The notes below the pieces were generated by a model. It was not told the DNA's origin. It worked only from the letters and a program-made list of their open reading frames with translations, and searched no databases. A DNA stretch of 64,000 bases, taken from the NCBI GenBank assembly GCA_963781675.1, contig CAWAGF010000002.1:62001-126000 (forward strand), read 5' to 3'. Of this stretch, positions 8,951 through 17,303 are shown one piece after another (position 1 is the stretch's first letter; the number at the start of each line of letters is the position of its first letter). A program made the position numbers and the translations under genes. Source of the DNA: SCTD01 sp963781675. Its GTDB lineage: Bacteria; Actinomycetota; Actinomycetes; Mycobacteriales; SCTD01.

Positions 8951-9228
8951 CCGGCGAGCAGCCAGCCGAGCGCCGCGCCGAGCAGGTCGGCGCAGGCGTC
9001 GTACGGGTCGCCGCTGCGCGTGGTGAGCAGCAGCCCCTGGACCACCTCGCTGAGCACCGCGTACGCCGCCACCCCCGCGAAGCCCGCGGCCACCGGCCCG
9101 AAGCGCCAGCGCGTGGTGCCGGCCAGCAGCGCGAACAGCACGAGGTGCACGACCTTGTCCGACCCGTCGAACGGACCGGGGCCCGCGTCGCGCGGCGTGA
9201 ACAGGACGTAGAGGCTGAGCAGCACCAC
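8932..9228 (-). CDS. VanZ-like family membrane protein
   Basis: The 98-residue protein has hydrophobic helices and the VanZ signature region (DKVVHLVLFALLAGTTRW, then AVLSEVVQGLL and GDPYDACADLLGAALGW). Family members are small integral membrane proteins. VanZ itself gives low teicoplanin resistance, but most homologues have no known role. The first good start in this frame is GTG at 9228. The frame is open further to a CTG at 9273 that overlaps the ettA stop, so coupling through a non-standard start cannot be excluded. It is downstream of ettA on the same strand. Confidence 0.78.
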   Translation of the reverse strand: MVLLSLYVLFTPRDAGPGPFDGSDKVVHLVLFALLAGTTRWRFGPVAAGFAGVAAYAVLSEVVQGLLLTTRSGDPYDACADLLGAALGWLLAGRLRRR

Positions 9229-9269
9229 CGCGACGAAGGCCGCGGTGGCGCGCTTGCGGTCGACGGCGC

Positions 9270-10952
<1,683 letters not shown>

Positions 10953-11027
10953 GCGGTCGAGCCTACGGGAGCAGCGTCGGGGCGCCGCGGGCCGCGCACG
11001 CGGCCCGCGACCCGCGGCCGGACGCCC

Positions 11028-11495
11028 TCAGGCCGCCGCGACGACCACGTCGTCGAGCGACACGTCGTCCTCGTCCAGCTCGTCCAGCGGCTCGTCCACG
11101 GGACGCTGGCCGGGGTCCGTCGTGAGCGCCAGCGGGGTGCTGCGCTCCTGCACGACCTTGCCGCGCGCGAGGTCGAACCCGACCGCCTGCGCGTCGATCT
11201 CGAGGCCGCTGCGCTCCTCGCCCTGCTCGTTCTTCCAGCTGCGGGCGAGCAGCCGGCCGGTGACCACGACCCGGTCGCCGGTCTTGACGGAGGCGGCGAC
11301 GTTCTCGGCGAGCAGCCGCCAGCAGCTCACGCCGAACCAGATGGTCTCCCCGTCGCTCCACGCACCGGTGGCCTTGTCGACCTTGCGCGGCGTCGAGGCG
11401 ATCCGGAAGTCGGTGACGACGGAGCCGTTGGCGACGACGCGGGTGCGGGGCTGGGCGCCGATGTTGCCGACGACGGTGATGACGGGCTCGTGCAC
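11028..11495 (-). CDS. ssb: Single-stranded DNA-binding protein (SSB paralogue)
   Basis: The 155-residue protein has a canonical SSB OB-fold over about 1-112 (ITVVGNIGAQPRTRVV; WFGVSCWRLLAENVA; TGDRVVVTGRLLARSW). An acidic tail follows (DEPLDELDEDDVSLDD). The tail ends VVVAAA and lacks the DDDIPF-like tip through which housekeeping SSBs recruit partners. It may therefore be a secondary SSB rather than the replicative one usually found beside rpsF/rpsR, which are absent here. The GTG start at 11495 is fixed by AGGAGG 6 nt upstream. The frame is open further upstream but shows no SSB similarity there. The 280 nt upstream contains nothing recognisable. Confidence 0.9.
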   Translation of the reverse strand: MHEPVITVVGNIGAQPRTRVVANGSVVTDFRIASTPRKVDKATGAWSDGETIWFGVSCWRLLAENVAASVKTGDRVVVTGRLLARSWKNEQGEERSGLEIDAQAVGFDLARGKVVQERSTPLALTTDPGQRPVDEPLDELDEDDVSLDDVVVAAA

Positions 11496-11772
11496 GGGGA
11501 CCTCCTGGGCTGGTGCCGGCGGCAGGTCCGCCGGTGCGCTGACGGTGCGCCCGGAGCGGCTGCCGCGGTGGGCCCGGCCGGGCTGCTGTGGACGCGCGGC
11601 GCCCTGTGGACGGAGGCGCTCGCCGGCGGGGCGCCGCAGACCGGCGGAGGCGCAGCCGCGCCGACCCCGCGCCCGGTCGTCGGAGTGACTAGGTGCACCT
11701 CCCCCTCCCCCCGGCGAGCCACCCCCCGTACGCGTCATGGACCGCAGCGCGCGCGCGGGCCAGGCTTCCTCC

Positions 11773-11979
11773 ATGGCATGGGACCCGGACTCGACGCTGG
11801 TCCGCCCCTGCGCCGGCTGCCTCGCCTCCGAGGAGTGCTGGATCTGCACGGGTGAAGGCTGCGGGCGCTGCGGCTGGTCGGGGCGGTGCCACCTCTGCAC
11901 TCCGAGCCCGGTCGCGCAGCTCGTCCCGCGACAGCTGCAGGCGGCGGACGTCGACCGCGGCACCGCCCGAGCCGGCTGA
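11773..11979 (+). CDS. Small cysteine-rich protein
   Basis: This is a possible 68-residue protein starting MAWDPDSTLVRPCAGC. Nine cysteines are packed into about 35 residues, in CAGC, ECWIC, GCGRC and CHLC pairs, which suggests one or two zinc sites of the rubredoxin/zinc-ribbon type. A CAGGCT box ends 6 nt before the ATG, similar to the leaderless promoters seen elsewhere in this window. I do not recognise the family. It is divergent from ssb and upstream of the dienelactone hydrolase gene in the same direction. The cysteine spacing argues against a chance frame. Confidence 0.45.
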   Translation: MAWDPDSTLVRPCAGCLASEECWICTGEGCGRCGWSGRCHLCTPSPVAQLVPRQLQAADVDRGTARAG

Positions 11980-12011
11980 CACCTGTCGGACCGCCGCTCT
12001 AGGGTGCGGAG

Positions 12012-12574
12012 ATGGCTGACCTCCTCCTCTTCCACCACGCGCAGGGCCTGACCACCGGCGTGCAGGCCCTCGCGGACGACCTGCGCGCGGCCGGGCACGT
12101 CGTGCACGCGCACGACCTCTACGACGGCCGCACCTTCGCGACCGTCGACGAGGGCGTCGCCCACGCCCGGAGCATCGGCTTCGACGTGCTGGGGCAGCGC
12201 GCCGAGCAGCTCGCGCAGGACCTGCCGGCGGAGCTCGTCTACATCGGCATGTCCATGGGCAACATGCCCGCGCAGAAGCTGGCGATGACCCGCCCGGGCG
12301 CCCGGGGGCGCTGCTGCTGCACGGGGCGATCCCGCTGGAGGAGTTCGGCGGTGCGTGGCCGCCCGGCGTGCCCGCGCAGGTGCACGTCATGGAGGACGAC
12401 GACTGGGGCGACGTCCCGGACGCGCGGGCGCTCGCGGACGCGGTGCCGGAGGTGGAGCTGTTCCTCTACCCGGGCAGCGCGCACCTGTTCTCGGACCGCA
12501 GCCTGGCCGAGCACGACGAGGCCGCCGCGGGCCTGCTGCTGGAGCGCGTGCTGGCCTTCCTCGACGGCCTCTAG
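12012..12574 (+). pseudogene. Dienelactone hydrolase family gene, frameshifted at 12304-12308
   Basis: The frame from ATG 12012 gives MADLLLFHHAQGLTTGV and the nucleophile elbow YIGMSMGN (Ser, where true dienelactone hydrolases have Cys). It continues to LAMTRPGARG. The family sequence then resumes in another frame with GALLLHGAIPLEEF, VHVMEDDDWGD (acid) and LYPGSAHLF (His), ending at 12574. A run of five G at 12304-12308 would restore one frame if it had six, giving about 187 residues. Homopolymer shortening is the simplest explanation. TAGGGT ends 6 nt before the ATG. The stop codon overlaps that of the convergent DUF2218 gene. Confidence 0.7.
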
Positions 12575-12861
12575 CCGCGCTGCCACTCCACGACGAGCTC
12601 GTCCTTCTCGCCGAACCGGACGAGGTGGCTGGCCAGCACGCCCTCGGCGCGCGCGACGGCCTCGGCGTCGTCGCCCCGGACCGTCAGCACGAGGACGCCC
12701 TCGCCGGTCGTGATGGCGGCGCCCGCACCGGCGATGTCCGCGCTCGCGGTGGCGCCGTCCTGCGCGAACTCGACCTTGCGGCCGAGGTGCGAGACGAGCT
12801 GCCTGGCGTACCGCTCCGGGCGGTCGGTCGCGACGTCGGCGCGGGAGGCGTGCGTGGTCAT
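12571..12861 (-). CDS. DUF2218 domain protein
   Basis: This 96-residue protein begins MTTHASRADVATDRPERYARQL. It continues with SHLGRKVEF and LVLTVRGDDAEAVARAEGVLASHLVRFG, the whole-length pattern of the DUF2218 family. Members are small cytosolic alpha/beta proteins often found near iron-siderophore genes; no biochemical role is established. Its ATG overlaps the stop of the marR gene (ATGA), so it is translationally coupled as the third gene of the ribA-marR operon. Confidence 0.8.
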   Translation of the reverse strand: MTTHASRADVATDRPERYARQLVSHLGRKVEFAQDGATASADIAGAGAAITTGEGVLVLTVRGDDAEAVARAEGVLASHLVRFGEKDELVVEWQRG

Positions 12862-13337
12862 GCGGGGCTCCTGGTGGGTGCGGGCTGGTCGTCGAGGGCG
12901 GCGAGGACGTTCAGCGCCAGGCGCCGCACCTGGTCGAGCTCGTCGCGGTGGAGCCGGTCGAACACCAGCCGGCGCACCTCCGCGACGTGGTCCGGGGCCG
13001 TCGCCTCGAGGACGGCCTGCCCGGCCGGGGTGAGGGCGACGTACTGCACGCGCCGGTCGCTGGGGCACTGCTGGCGCTCCAGCCAGCCGCGCTCCTCGAG
13101 GCTGGTGACCGCGTGCGAGGCGCGGGACTGGCTCATCGCCGACAGCCGGGCGAGCTCGGTGACGGGCAGCCGCCGCTCGGGCTGGGCCGACAGCACGGCG
13201 AGCATGGAGTAGTAGACGTGGTTGATGCCGGCCTGCTCGCGCAGCTGCCGGTCGAGGGCCTGCGGCAGCAGCTGCACCATCCGCAGCAGCGGCAGCCAGG
13301 CCGCCATCTCGTCGTCGTCGAGCCAGCGGGCAGCCAT
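12858..13337 (-). CDS. MarR-family transcriptional regulator
   Basis: The 159-residue protein has the MarR winged-helix layout. Dimerisation helices lie at both ends, and a recognition region (LPVTELARLSAMSQSRASHAV) is followed by the wing (CPSDRRVQYVALTPAG). Its start overlaps the ribA stop (TGATG) and its stop overlaps the DUF2218 start. As the middle gene of this operon it probably controls its own operon through the inverted repeat at 14017-14061. The ligand is unknown; linkage to riboflavin synthesis suggests redox or flavin-related control. Confidence 0.9.
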   Translation of the reverse strand: MAARWLDDDEMAAWLPLLRMVQLLPQALDRQLREQAGINHVYYSMLAVLSAQPERRLPVTELARLSAMSQSRASHAVTSLEERGWLERQQCPSDRRVQYVALTPAGQAVLEATAPDHVAEVRRLVFDRLHRDELDQVRRLALNVLAALDDQPAPTRSPA

Positions 13338-13999
13338 CAGGCCGCCGTCGGCGCGACCGGGAGGTCGAGCGTGTGCGCGGTGTGGTCGCGCTTGACCGCG
13401 AGGTAGCGCGCGTTCGCCGCGGTGAGGTGCACGCCCGTCGGGACGCGCTCCGCGACGCGCACGCCCTGCGCGGCGAGCTGGTCGGCCTTGTCGGGGTTGT
13501 TGCTGAGCAGCCGGATGCGGTCGGCGCCGAGCGCCTGCAGCATCTGGGCGGCCGCCGCGTAGTCCCGCTCGTCCTCGCCGCGGCCGAGGGCGACGTTGGC
13601 CTGGTAGGTGTCGAGCCCGGCGTCCTGCAGGGCGTACGCGTCGAGCTTGGCGTACAGCCCGATGCCACGGCCCTCCTGCCGGAGGTAGACGAGGAAGCCG
13701 CCGGCCTCCGCGATCCGCTCGACGGCCTCGCGCAGCTGCGGCCCGCAGTCGCACCGCTCGCTGCCGAGCACGTCGCCGGTGAGGCACTCGCTGTGCGGCC
13801 GGACCAGCGGCGGCGCGCCGCCGAGGGCGGAGCGCACCAGCGCCCCCTGCCAGTCGCCGAGCCCGAGCAGCAGGTGCTCCTTGCCGTCGACGAGGCCGTC
13901 GAAGGTGAAGACGCGGGCGCTCGTGCCGTAGCCGTCGGCGAAGCGCAGCGGCACCGTCACCTCGGTGCGGACGGTGGCCGGCGTCGGGGTGGTCGTCAT
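13337..13999 (-). CDS. ribA: GTP cyclohydrolase II
   Basis: The 220-residue enzyme catalyses the first step of riboflavin synthesis, converting GTP to a diaminopyrimidinone, formate and pyrophosphate. The zinc ligands are Cys72, Cys83 and Cys85 in HSECLTGDVLGSERCDC. The nucleotide loop RQEGRGIGL lies at 108-116, with LDAYALQDAG after it. It is a stand-alone RibA without the DHBP-synthase (RibB) domain. ATG 13999 is preceded by GGAGCG at good distance. An upstream in-frame ATG at 14047 would begin inside the operator spacer and is less likely. Confidence 0.93.
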   Translation of the reverse strand: MTTTPTPATVRTEVTVPLRFADGYGTSARVFTFDGLVDGKEHLLLGLGDWQGALVRSALGGAPPLVRPHSECLTGDVLGSERCDCGPQLREAVERIAEAGGFLVYLRQEGRGIGLYAKLDAYALQDAGLDTYQANVALGRGEDERDYAAAAQMLQALGADRIRLLSNNPDKADQLAAQGVRVAERVPTGVHLTAANARYLAVKRDHTAHTLDLPVAPTAA

Positions 14000-14016
14000 G
14001 GCTGCGCTCCACGTCG

Positions 14017-14061
14017 TTGAGACTTCATGCATCACCGTACACGACAAGCATGAAGTCTCAA
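14017..14061. promoter_or_regulatory. Inverted-repeat operator upstream of ribA-marR
   Basis: The arms TTGAGACTTCATGC (14017-14030) and GCATGAAGTCTCAA (14048-14061) are perfectly complementary over 14 bp around a 17-nt spacer. The site lies 18 nt upstream of the ribA start. The MarR encoded in the same operon is the obvious candidate ligand. Its position would cover the promoter. Confidence 0.65.
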
Positions 14062-14094
14062 GTGCTCCGCGGCTCGGGCAGACTGCGGGCGCGC

Positions 14095-14167
14095 GCGCTC
14101 GTAGCTCAGGGGATAGAGCAGGTGCCTTCTAAGCACTTGGTCGCAGGTTCGAATCCTGCCGGGCGCA
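14095..14167 (+). tRNA. tRNA-Arg (anticodon TCT)
   Basis: The 73-nt cloverleaf has acceptor arms GCGCTCG and CGGGCGC with one G-U pair. The D arm is GCTC/GAGC, and the anticodon arm GGTGC-CTTCTAA-GCACT presents TCT. The T arm is GCAGG-TTCGAAT-CCTGC, and the discriminator base is A. CCA is not encoded. The oxidoreductase start codon begins 2 nt after the last tRNA base. Confidence 0.95.
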
Positions 14168-14168
14168 C

Positions 14169-15725
14169 ATGAGCCCTGCACCCGTCCTCGTCGTCGGCGG
14201 CGGCCACAACGGCCTGGTCGCCGCCTGCTACCTCGCCCGCGCCGGCCGCCGCGTCGTGGTGCTCGAGGCCGCGGACAAGGCCGGCGGCGGCAGCCGTACG
14301 GACGAGACCCTCCCGGGCCACCTGTTCAACACGCACAGCGCCGCGCACAACATCATCAACATGACCCGCATCCCCGCGGAGCTCGACCTGGCCGGTGCCG
14401 GCCTCGAGTACGTCCCGATGGAGCCGTTCGCCACCGGCGTCTTCCGCGACGGCCGGATCGTGCGCTTCCACCGCAGCATCGAGCAGACCGTCGCCTCGAT
14501 CGCCGAGCACGACCGGGCGGAGGCCGAGGCGTACCGCGCCTTCATGCACCGCGCGGTGCCCCTGGTGCAGACGGCGGTCACCGGCCTGGAGAGCGGCTCC
14601 ACGCCCGGCGGGATCGTGCGGGGGCTGAAGGACAAGCTGGTGCCGCTCGCGCAGGGGCTCCGCCGGGCGGGCGGGCCGATCGGCCTGGCCCGCGACCTCG
14701 TGACGCCGTACGGCGCGCTGCTGGAGCGCACCCTGCCCAGCGAGCTGACCCGCGCGCCGGTGGCCGCGTTCGCCAGCCACTCCTCCGCCGGGCCGCACAC
14801 CGCCGGCGGCTCCTTCTACGTCTTCTGGCAGGCGGCCTACCACCTGTACGGGCAGTGGCACCCGCGCGGCGGGTCGCAGGCGCTGACCGACGCGCTCGTG
14901 CGCCGGCTGGAGGGCTGGGGCGGCGAGGTCCGCACCAGCAGCCCGGTCGCCCGGATCGACGCCCGTGGCGGGCGCGCCCGCGCGGTGGAGCTCGAGGACG
15001 GGACGCGGCTGGAGGCCGAGGCGGTCGTCACGGCGGTCGAGGTGCAGACCGCGCTGCTGCAGCTGCTCGACCCGCCGCTCGGCGGACGCGACGGCCGCGA
15101 CCTCGCGAGCGCCCACCGCGGCAACGCCGTCCAGCTGGTCGTGCACCTGTCGACCGACCGGCTGCCGCCCTACCCCGGCGCCCGGCCCGGCGACTGGGCC
15201 GGCCTGCAGTCCCACGTCGACACCGTGGAGCAGCTGCGCCGGGGGTTCCTCGCGGCGGAGGACCGGCGGCTGCCGGAGGAGCCGCCCACCTACTGCTTCA
15301 CCCCGAGCACGTACGACGACAGCCTCGCGCCGGCCGGTCGGCACACGGTCTACCTCGCCTGCCCGAGCGCGCCGTACGACCTGCGCGGCGGCTGGGAGTC
15401 GCAGGCGGAGGCGTTCGCCGACGCGATGGTCGAGCAGGTCGAGCAGCACGCGCCGGGCTTCCGCGACAGCATCCGGGCGCGGACGGTGCGCACGCCGACG
15501 CTCATGGCGCAGGAGCTGAGATGGCCTGGTGCGCACCCGATGCACCTCGACATCAGCCTGGACCAGCTGGCCTTCCTGCGGCCGACGCGGCGGCTGGCCG
15601 GCCACCGCGTGCCGGGGGTGGAGGGCCTGTTCACGTGCGGCGCGTCCACCGCCCCGGTCGGCGGCATCGCCGGCAGCTCGGGCAAGGCCGCGGCGCTGGA
15701 GCTGCTGAAGGGGTCGCGTCCCTGA
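14169..15725 (+). CDS. FAD-dependent oxidoreductase, phytoene desaturase-like
   Basis: The 518-residue protein belongs to the CrtI/amine-oxidase-like NAD(P)/FAD oxidoreductases. The N-terminal dinucleotide fold reads VLVVGGGHNGLVAACYLARA, followed by VVVLEAADKAGGGSRTDE. The C-terminal FAD motif is GLFTCGASTAPVGGIAGSSGKA. The best resemblance is to the broad actinobacterial phytoene-desaturase-like group whose substrates are mostly unknown; no other carotenoid genes are nearby. The ATG falls immediately behind tRNA-Arg, leaving no room for a ribosome-binding site. The mRNA 5' end may be made by tRNA 3' processing, or the real start may be further in. Confidence 0.85.
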   Translation: MSPAPVLVVGGGHNGLVAACYLARAGRRVVVLEAADKAGGGSRTDETLPGHLFNTHSAAHNIINMTRIPAELDLAGAGLEYVPMEPFATGVFRDGRIVRFHRSIEQTVASIAEHDRAEAEAYRAFMHRAVPLVQTAVTGLESGSTPGGIVRGLKDKLVPLAQGLRRAGGPIGLARDLVTPYGALLERTLPSELTRAPVAAFASHSSAGPHTAGGSFYVFWQAAYHLYGQWHPRGGSQALTDALVRRLEGWGGEVRTSSPVARIDARGGRARAVELEDGTRLEAEAVVTAVEVQTALLQLLDPPLGGRDGRDLASAHRGNAVQLVVHLSTDRLPPYPGARPGDWAGLQSHVDTVEQLRRGFLAAEDRRLPEEPPTYCFTPSTYDDSLAPAGRHTVYLACPSAPYDLRGGWESQAEAFADAMVEQVEQHAPGFRDSIRARTVRTPTLMAQELRWPGAHPMHLDISLDQLAFLRPTRRLAGHRVPGVEGLFTCGASTAPVGGIAGSSGKAAALELLKGSRP

Positions 15726-15761
15726 TGCCGATCAGTGCCACCAGGGGCGCGACCTCAGCAC

Positions 15762-16724
15762 CTACTGTCCGCGCCGCAGCCCGGCTTGGCCAGCGCTGCG
15801 CACCAGGCTGAACGGCTCCGCCACGGAGACGGCCGTGAGGTCGAGCAGCACGTGCGCGGTCGTCGTCGAGAAGACGCTGATCCGGGCGCCGTCCCCCAGC
15901 CGCACCAGCGCGAAGTTCGCCAGCGCCGGCGTGCCTCCGACGAAGTTCAGGTTCGACACCGCGGGCCGGTCCAGGCCGTCGCTGCGCGGCGTGCCCGCCG
16001 GGGTCGGGTAGGCGGTCAGGAAGCCGCTGCCGGTGGGCGCGACGACCGTCAGGTTGGCGAAGACGGCGAGCCCGGACACGACCAGCCCGGACAGGTCGAG
16101 AGCGAGCGCGGAGCCGCCGCGGAGCCGGCCTGCGCTGTCGAAGTCGCCTGCCACCACGCGGCTCCGGCGGTCGTTGGGGTTGCCGTTCTCGTCGGTCGTG
16201 CCGCCGGCGCGGGTGTCCAGGACGCGGCGCGGCTCGTCCAGGAGCTCCAGGTGGTTCGCGAACGCCGAGGTGTAGACCGCACCCACCACCCCTGCTCCGG
16301 AGGACGCCGGCACGTGGCCGTACCAGAGCAGGTCACCGCTGGAGGCGAGGTCGCCCGCCGCCGTGCGCGCGGGGTCGAGCCCGTCCGTGCCGGCGCCCGG
16401 GTCCAGCCGCAGGGAGGGCGCGACGTAGGCACCGGCGGCCGTGGGGTTGGCCAGCCGCAGCGTGGCGGCGTCCGCACTGCCGCCGGTGAGGGAGGTCTGC
16501 GCGGCGGCCGCGTCGGTCGGCCGCCCGGCCAGCACGGGGTCGCCCTCGGCAGCGGCAGCGGCGCCCGGCAGGACCACCGCGGCGCCGGCCGCGCCGGCCA
16601 GCGCCGCACCCCCGCGGCGCAGCAGCGCACGCCGGTCGAAGCGCTCGGGCTCCAGCCGGGCGGTCAGCTCCGCGACCTGCCGCTCCAGCGCGGCGACCCG
16701 CTCGTCGGTGGGATCCTTGTGCAC
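15762..16724 (-). CDS. Tat-exported VLDTR-domain protein
   Basis: This 320-residue protein has a short N-terminal coiled-coil-like segment (ERVAALERQVAELTARL). A twin-arginine signal follows (DRRALLRRGGAALAGAAGAA, about 30-55), so the signal is set unusually far in. The exported part is a beta-rich domain with LDEPRRVLDTRAGG, LALDLSGLVV, FANLTVV and AHVLLDLTAVSVAE. This VLDTR-containing fold also occurs three times in the secreted protein at 59125-60650. The function is unknown but is probably at the cell surface. TAGCGT ends 6 nt before the GTG start, so the mRNA is probably leaderless. Confidence 0.75.
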   Translation of the reverse strand: MHKDPTDERVAALERQVAELTARLEPERFDRRALLRRGGAALAGAAGAAVVLPGAAAAAEGDPVLAGRPTDAAAAQTSLTGGSADAATLRLANPTAAGAYVAPSLRLDPGAGTDGLDPARTAAGDLASSGDLLWYGHVPASSGAGVVGAVYTSAFANHLELLDEPRRVLDTRAGGTTDENGNPNDRRSRVVAGDFDSAGRLRGGSALALDLSGLVVSGLAVFANLTVVAPTGSGFLTAYPTPAGTPRSDGLDRPAVSNLNFVGGTPALANFALVRLGDGARISVFSTTTAHVLLDLTAVSVAEPFSLVRSAGQAGLRRGQ

Positions 16725-16748
16725 GCCCGCACGCTAGACCCGCCCAGG

Positions 16749-17120
16749 TCAGGCGACCGGGCGCAGCGCCCAGCCGCGGTCGCGCACGTTGCGGAACAGG
16801 TCCAGGCCGGTCCGCGCACGGAGCCGGCACAGCTGCACGTCGACCCGCCGGGAGGGGCTGGTGTCGCCCCAGCAGACCCAGTGCAGCTGCTCGCGGCTCC
16901 ACACCCGGCCGGGGCCGGACAGGAACAGCGCGAGCAGCTCCACCTGCCGCGGCGACAGGTCGAGCAGCGCACCGTCGAGGCTGACGGAGTAGGCCTTGAG
17001 GTCGACCACGAGCCCGCCGGTGGAGAGCGGGCTGGTGACCGTCACGCCGGCGTCGGCGGCGCGCTTCAGGAAGTCGCCGGGCGGGTGCGGGTGGAGCTGC
17101 TGCGGGGCCGCGTGCGTCAT
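16749..17120 (-). CDS. Stand-alone OmpR-type winged-helix DNA-binding protein
   Basis: The 123-residue protein contains only the response-regulator C-terminal (Trans_reg_C) domain. The sequence LDLSPRQVELLALFLSGPGRVWSREQL is followed by RRVDVQLCRLRARTGLDLFRNVRDRGW, the last helix and wing. There is no receiver domain, and no histidine kinase is nearby. The CWGD loop replaces the usual VWG. The start at 17120 is fixed by GGAGGA 5 nt upstream, with TAGCGT further up as a possible -10. The target is unknown; the neighbouring ABC-permease operon is on the same strand. Confidence 0.8.
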   Translation of the reverse strand: MTHAAPQQLHPHPPGDFLKRAADAGVTVTSPLSTGGLVVDLKAYSVSLDGALLDLSPRQVELLALFLSGPGRVWSREQLHWVCWGDTSPSRRVDVQLCRLRARTGLDLFRNVRDRGWALRPVA

Positions 17121-17174
17121 GGGTCCTCCGGGGGTGCGTCGCGTGGCGGCGACGCTAGGCACCGGGGGTTTCCG

Positions 17175-17303
17175 TCAGGCGACCTGCGTGTTTCCAGGCG
17201 GTTCCGGCGAGGCGACCTGCTTCTCCGTGCGGCGGGTCGCCACGAGCAGCTCGCGGCGCAGCCGGGCGAGCCGTCGGGCTCGCTCCCGGACGGCCGGCGT
17301 CAT
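17175..17303 (-). CDS. Small basic protein coupled to the permease gene
   Basis: This 42-residue open frame (MTPAVRERARRLARLRREL at its start) begins in an ATGA overlap with the stop of the ABC permease, so ribosomes could pass straight into it. It is highly charged and probably helical (arginine-rich, RERARRLARLRREL). I do not recognise it. The overlap repeats the ATGA/GTGA arrangement of the three upstream genes, which is the main support that it is translated. Confidence 0.4.
   Translation of the reverse strand: MTPAVRERARRLARLRRELLVATRRTEKQVASPEPPGNTQVA

Noticed and set aside
13997..14047. Upstream ribA start at 14047
   Set aside because: It would start inside the operator spacer; ATG 13999 has a ribosome-binding site and matches the family N-terminus.
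14000..14094. FMN riboswitch before ribA
   Set aside because: The region is short and dominated by the inverted repeat; no RFN-like conserved segments are visible.
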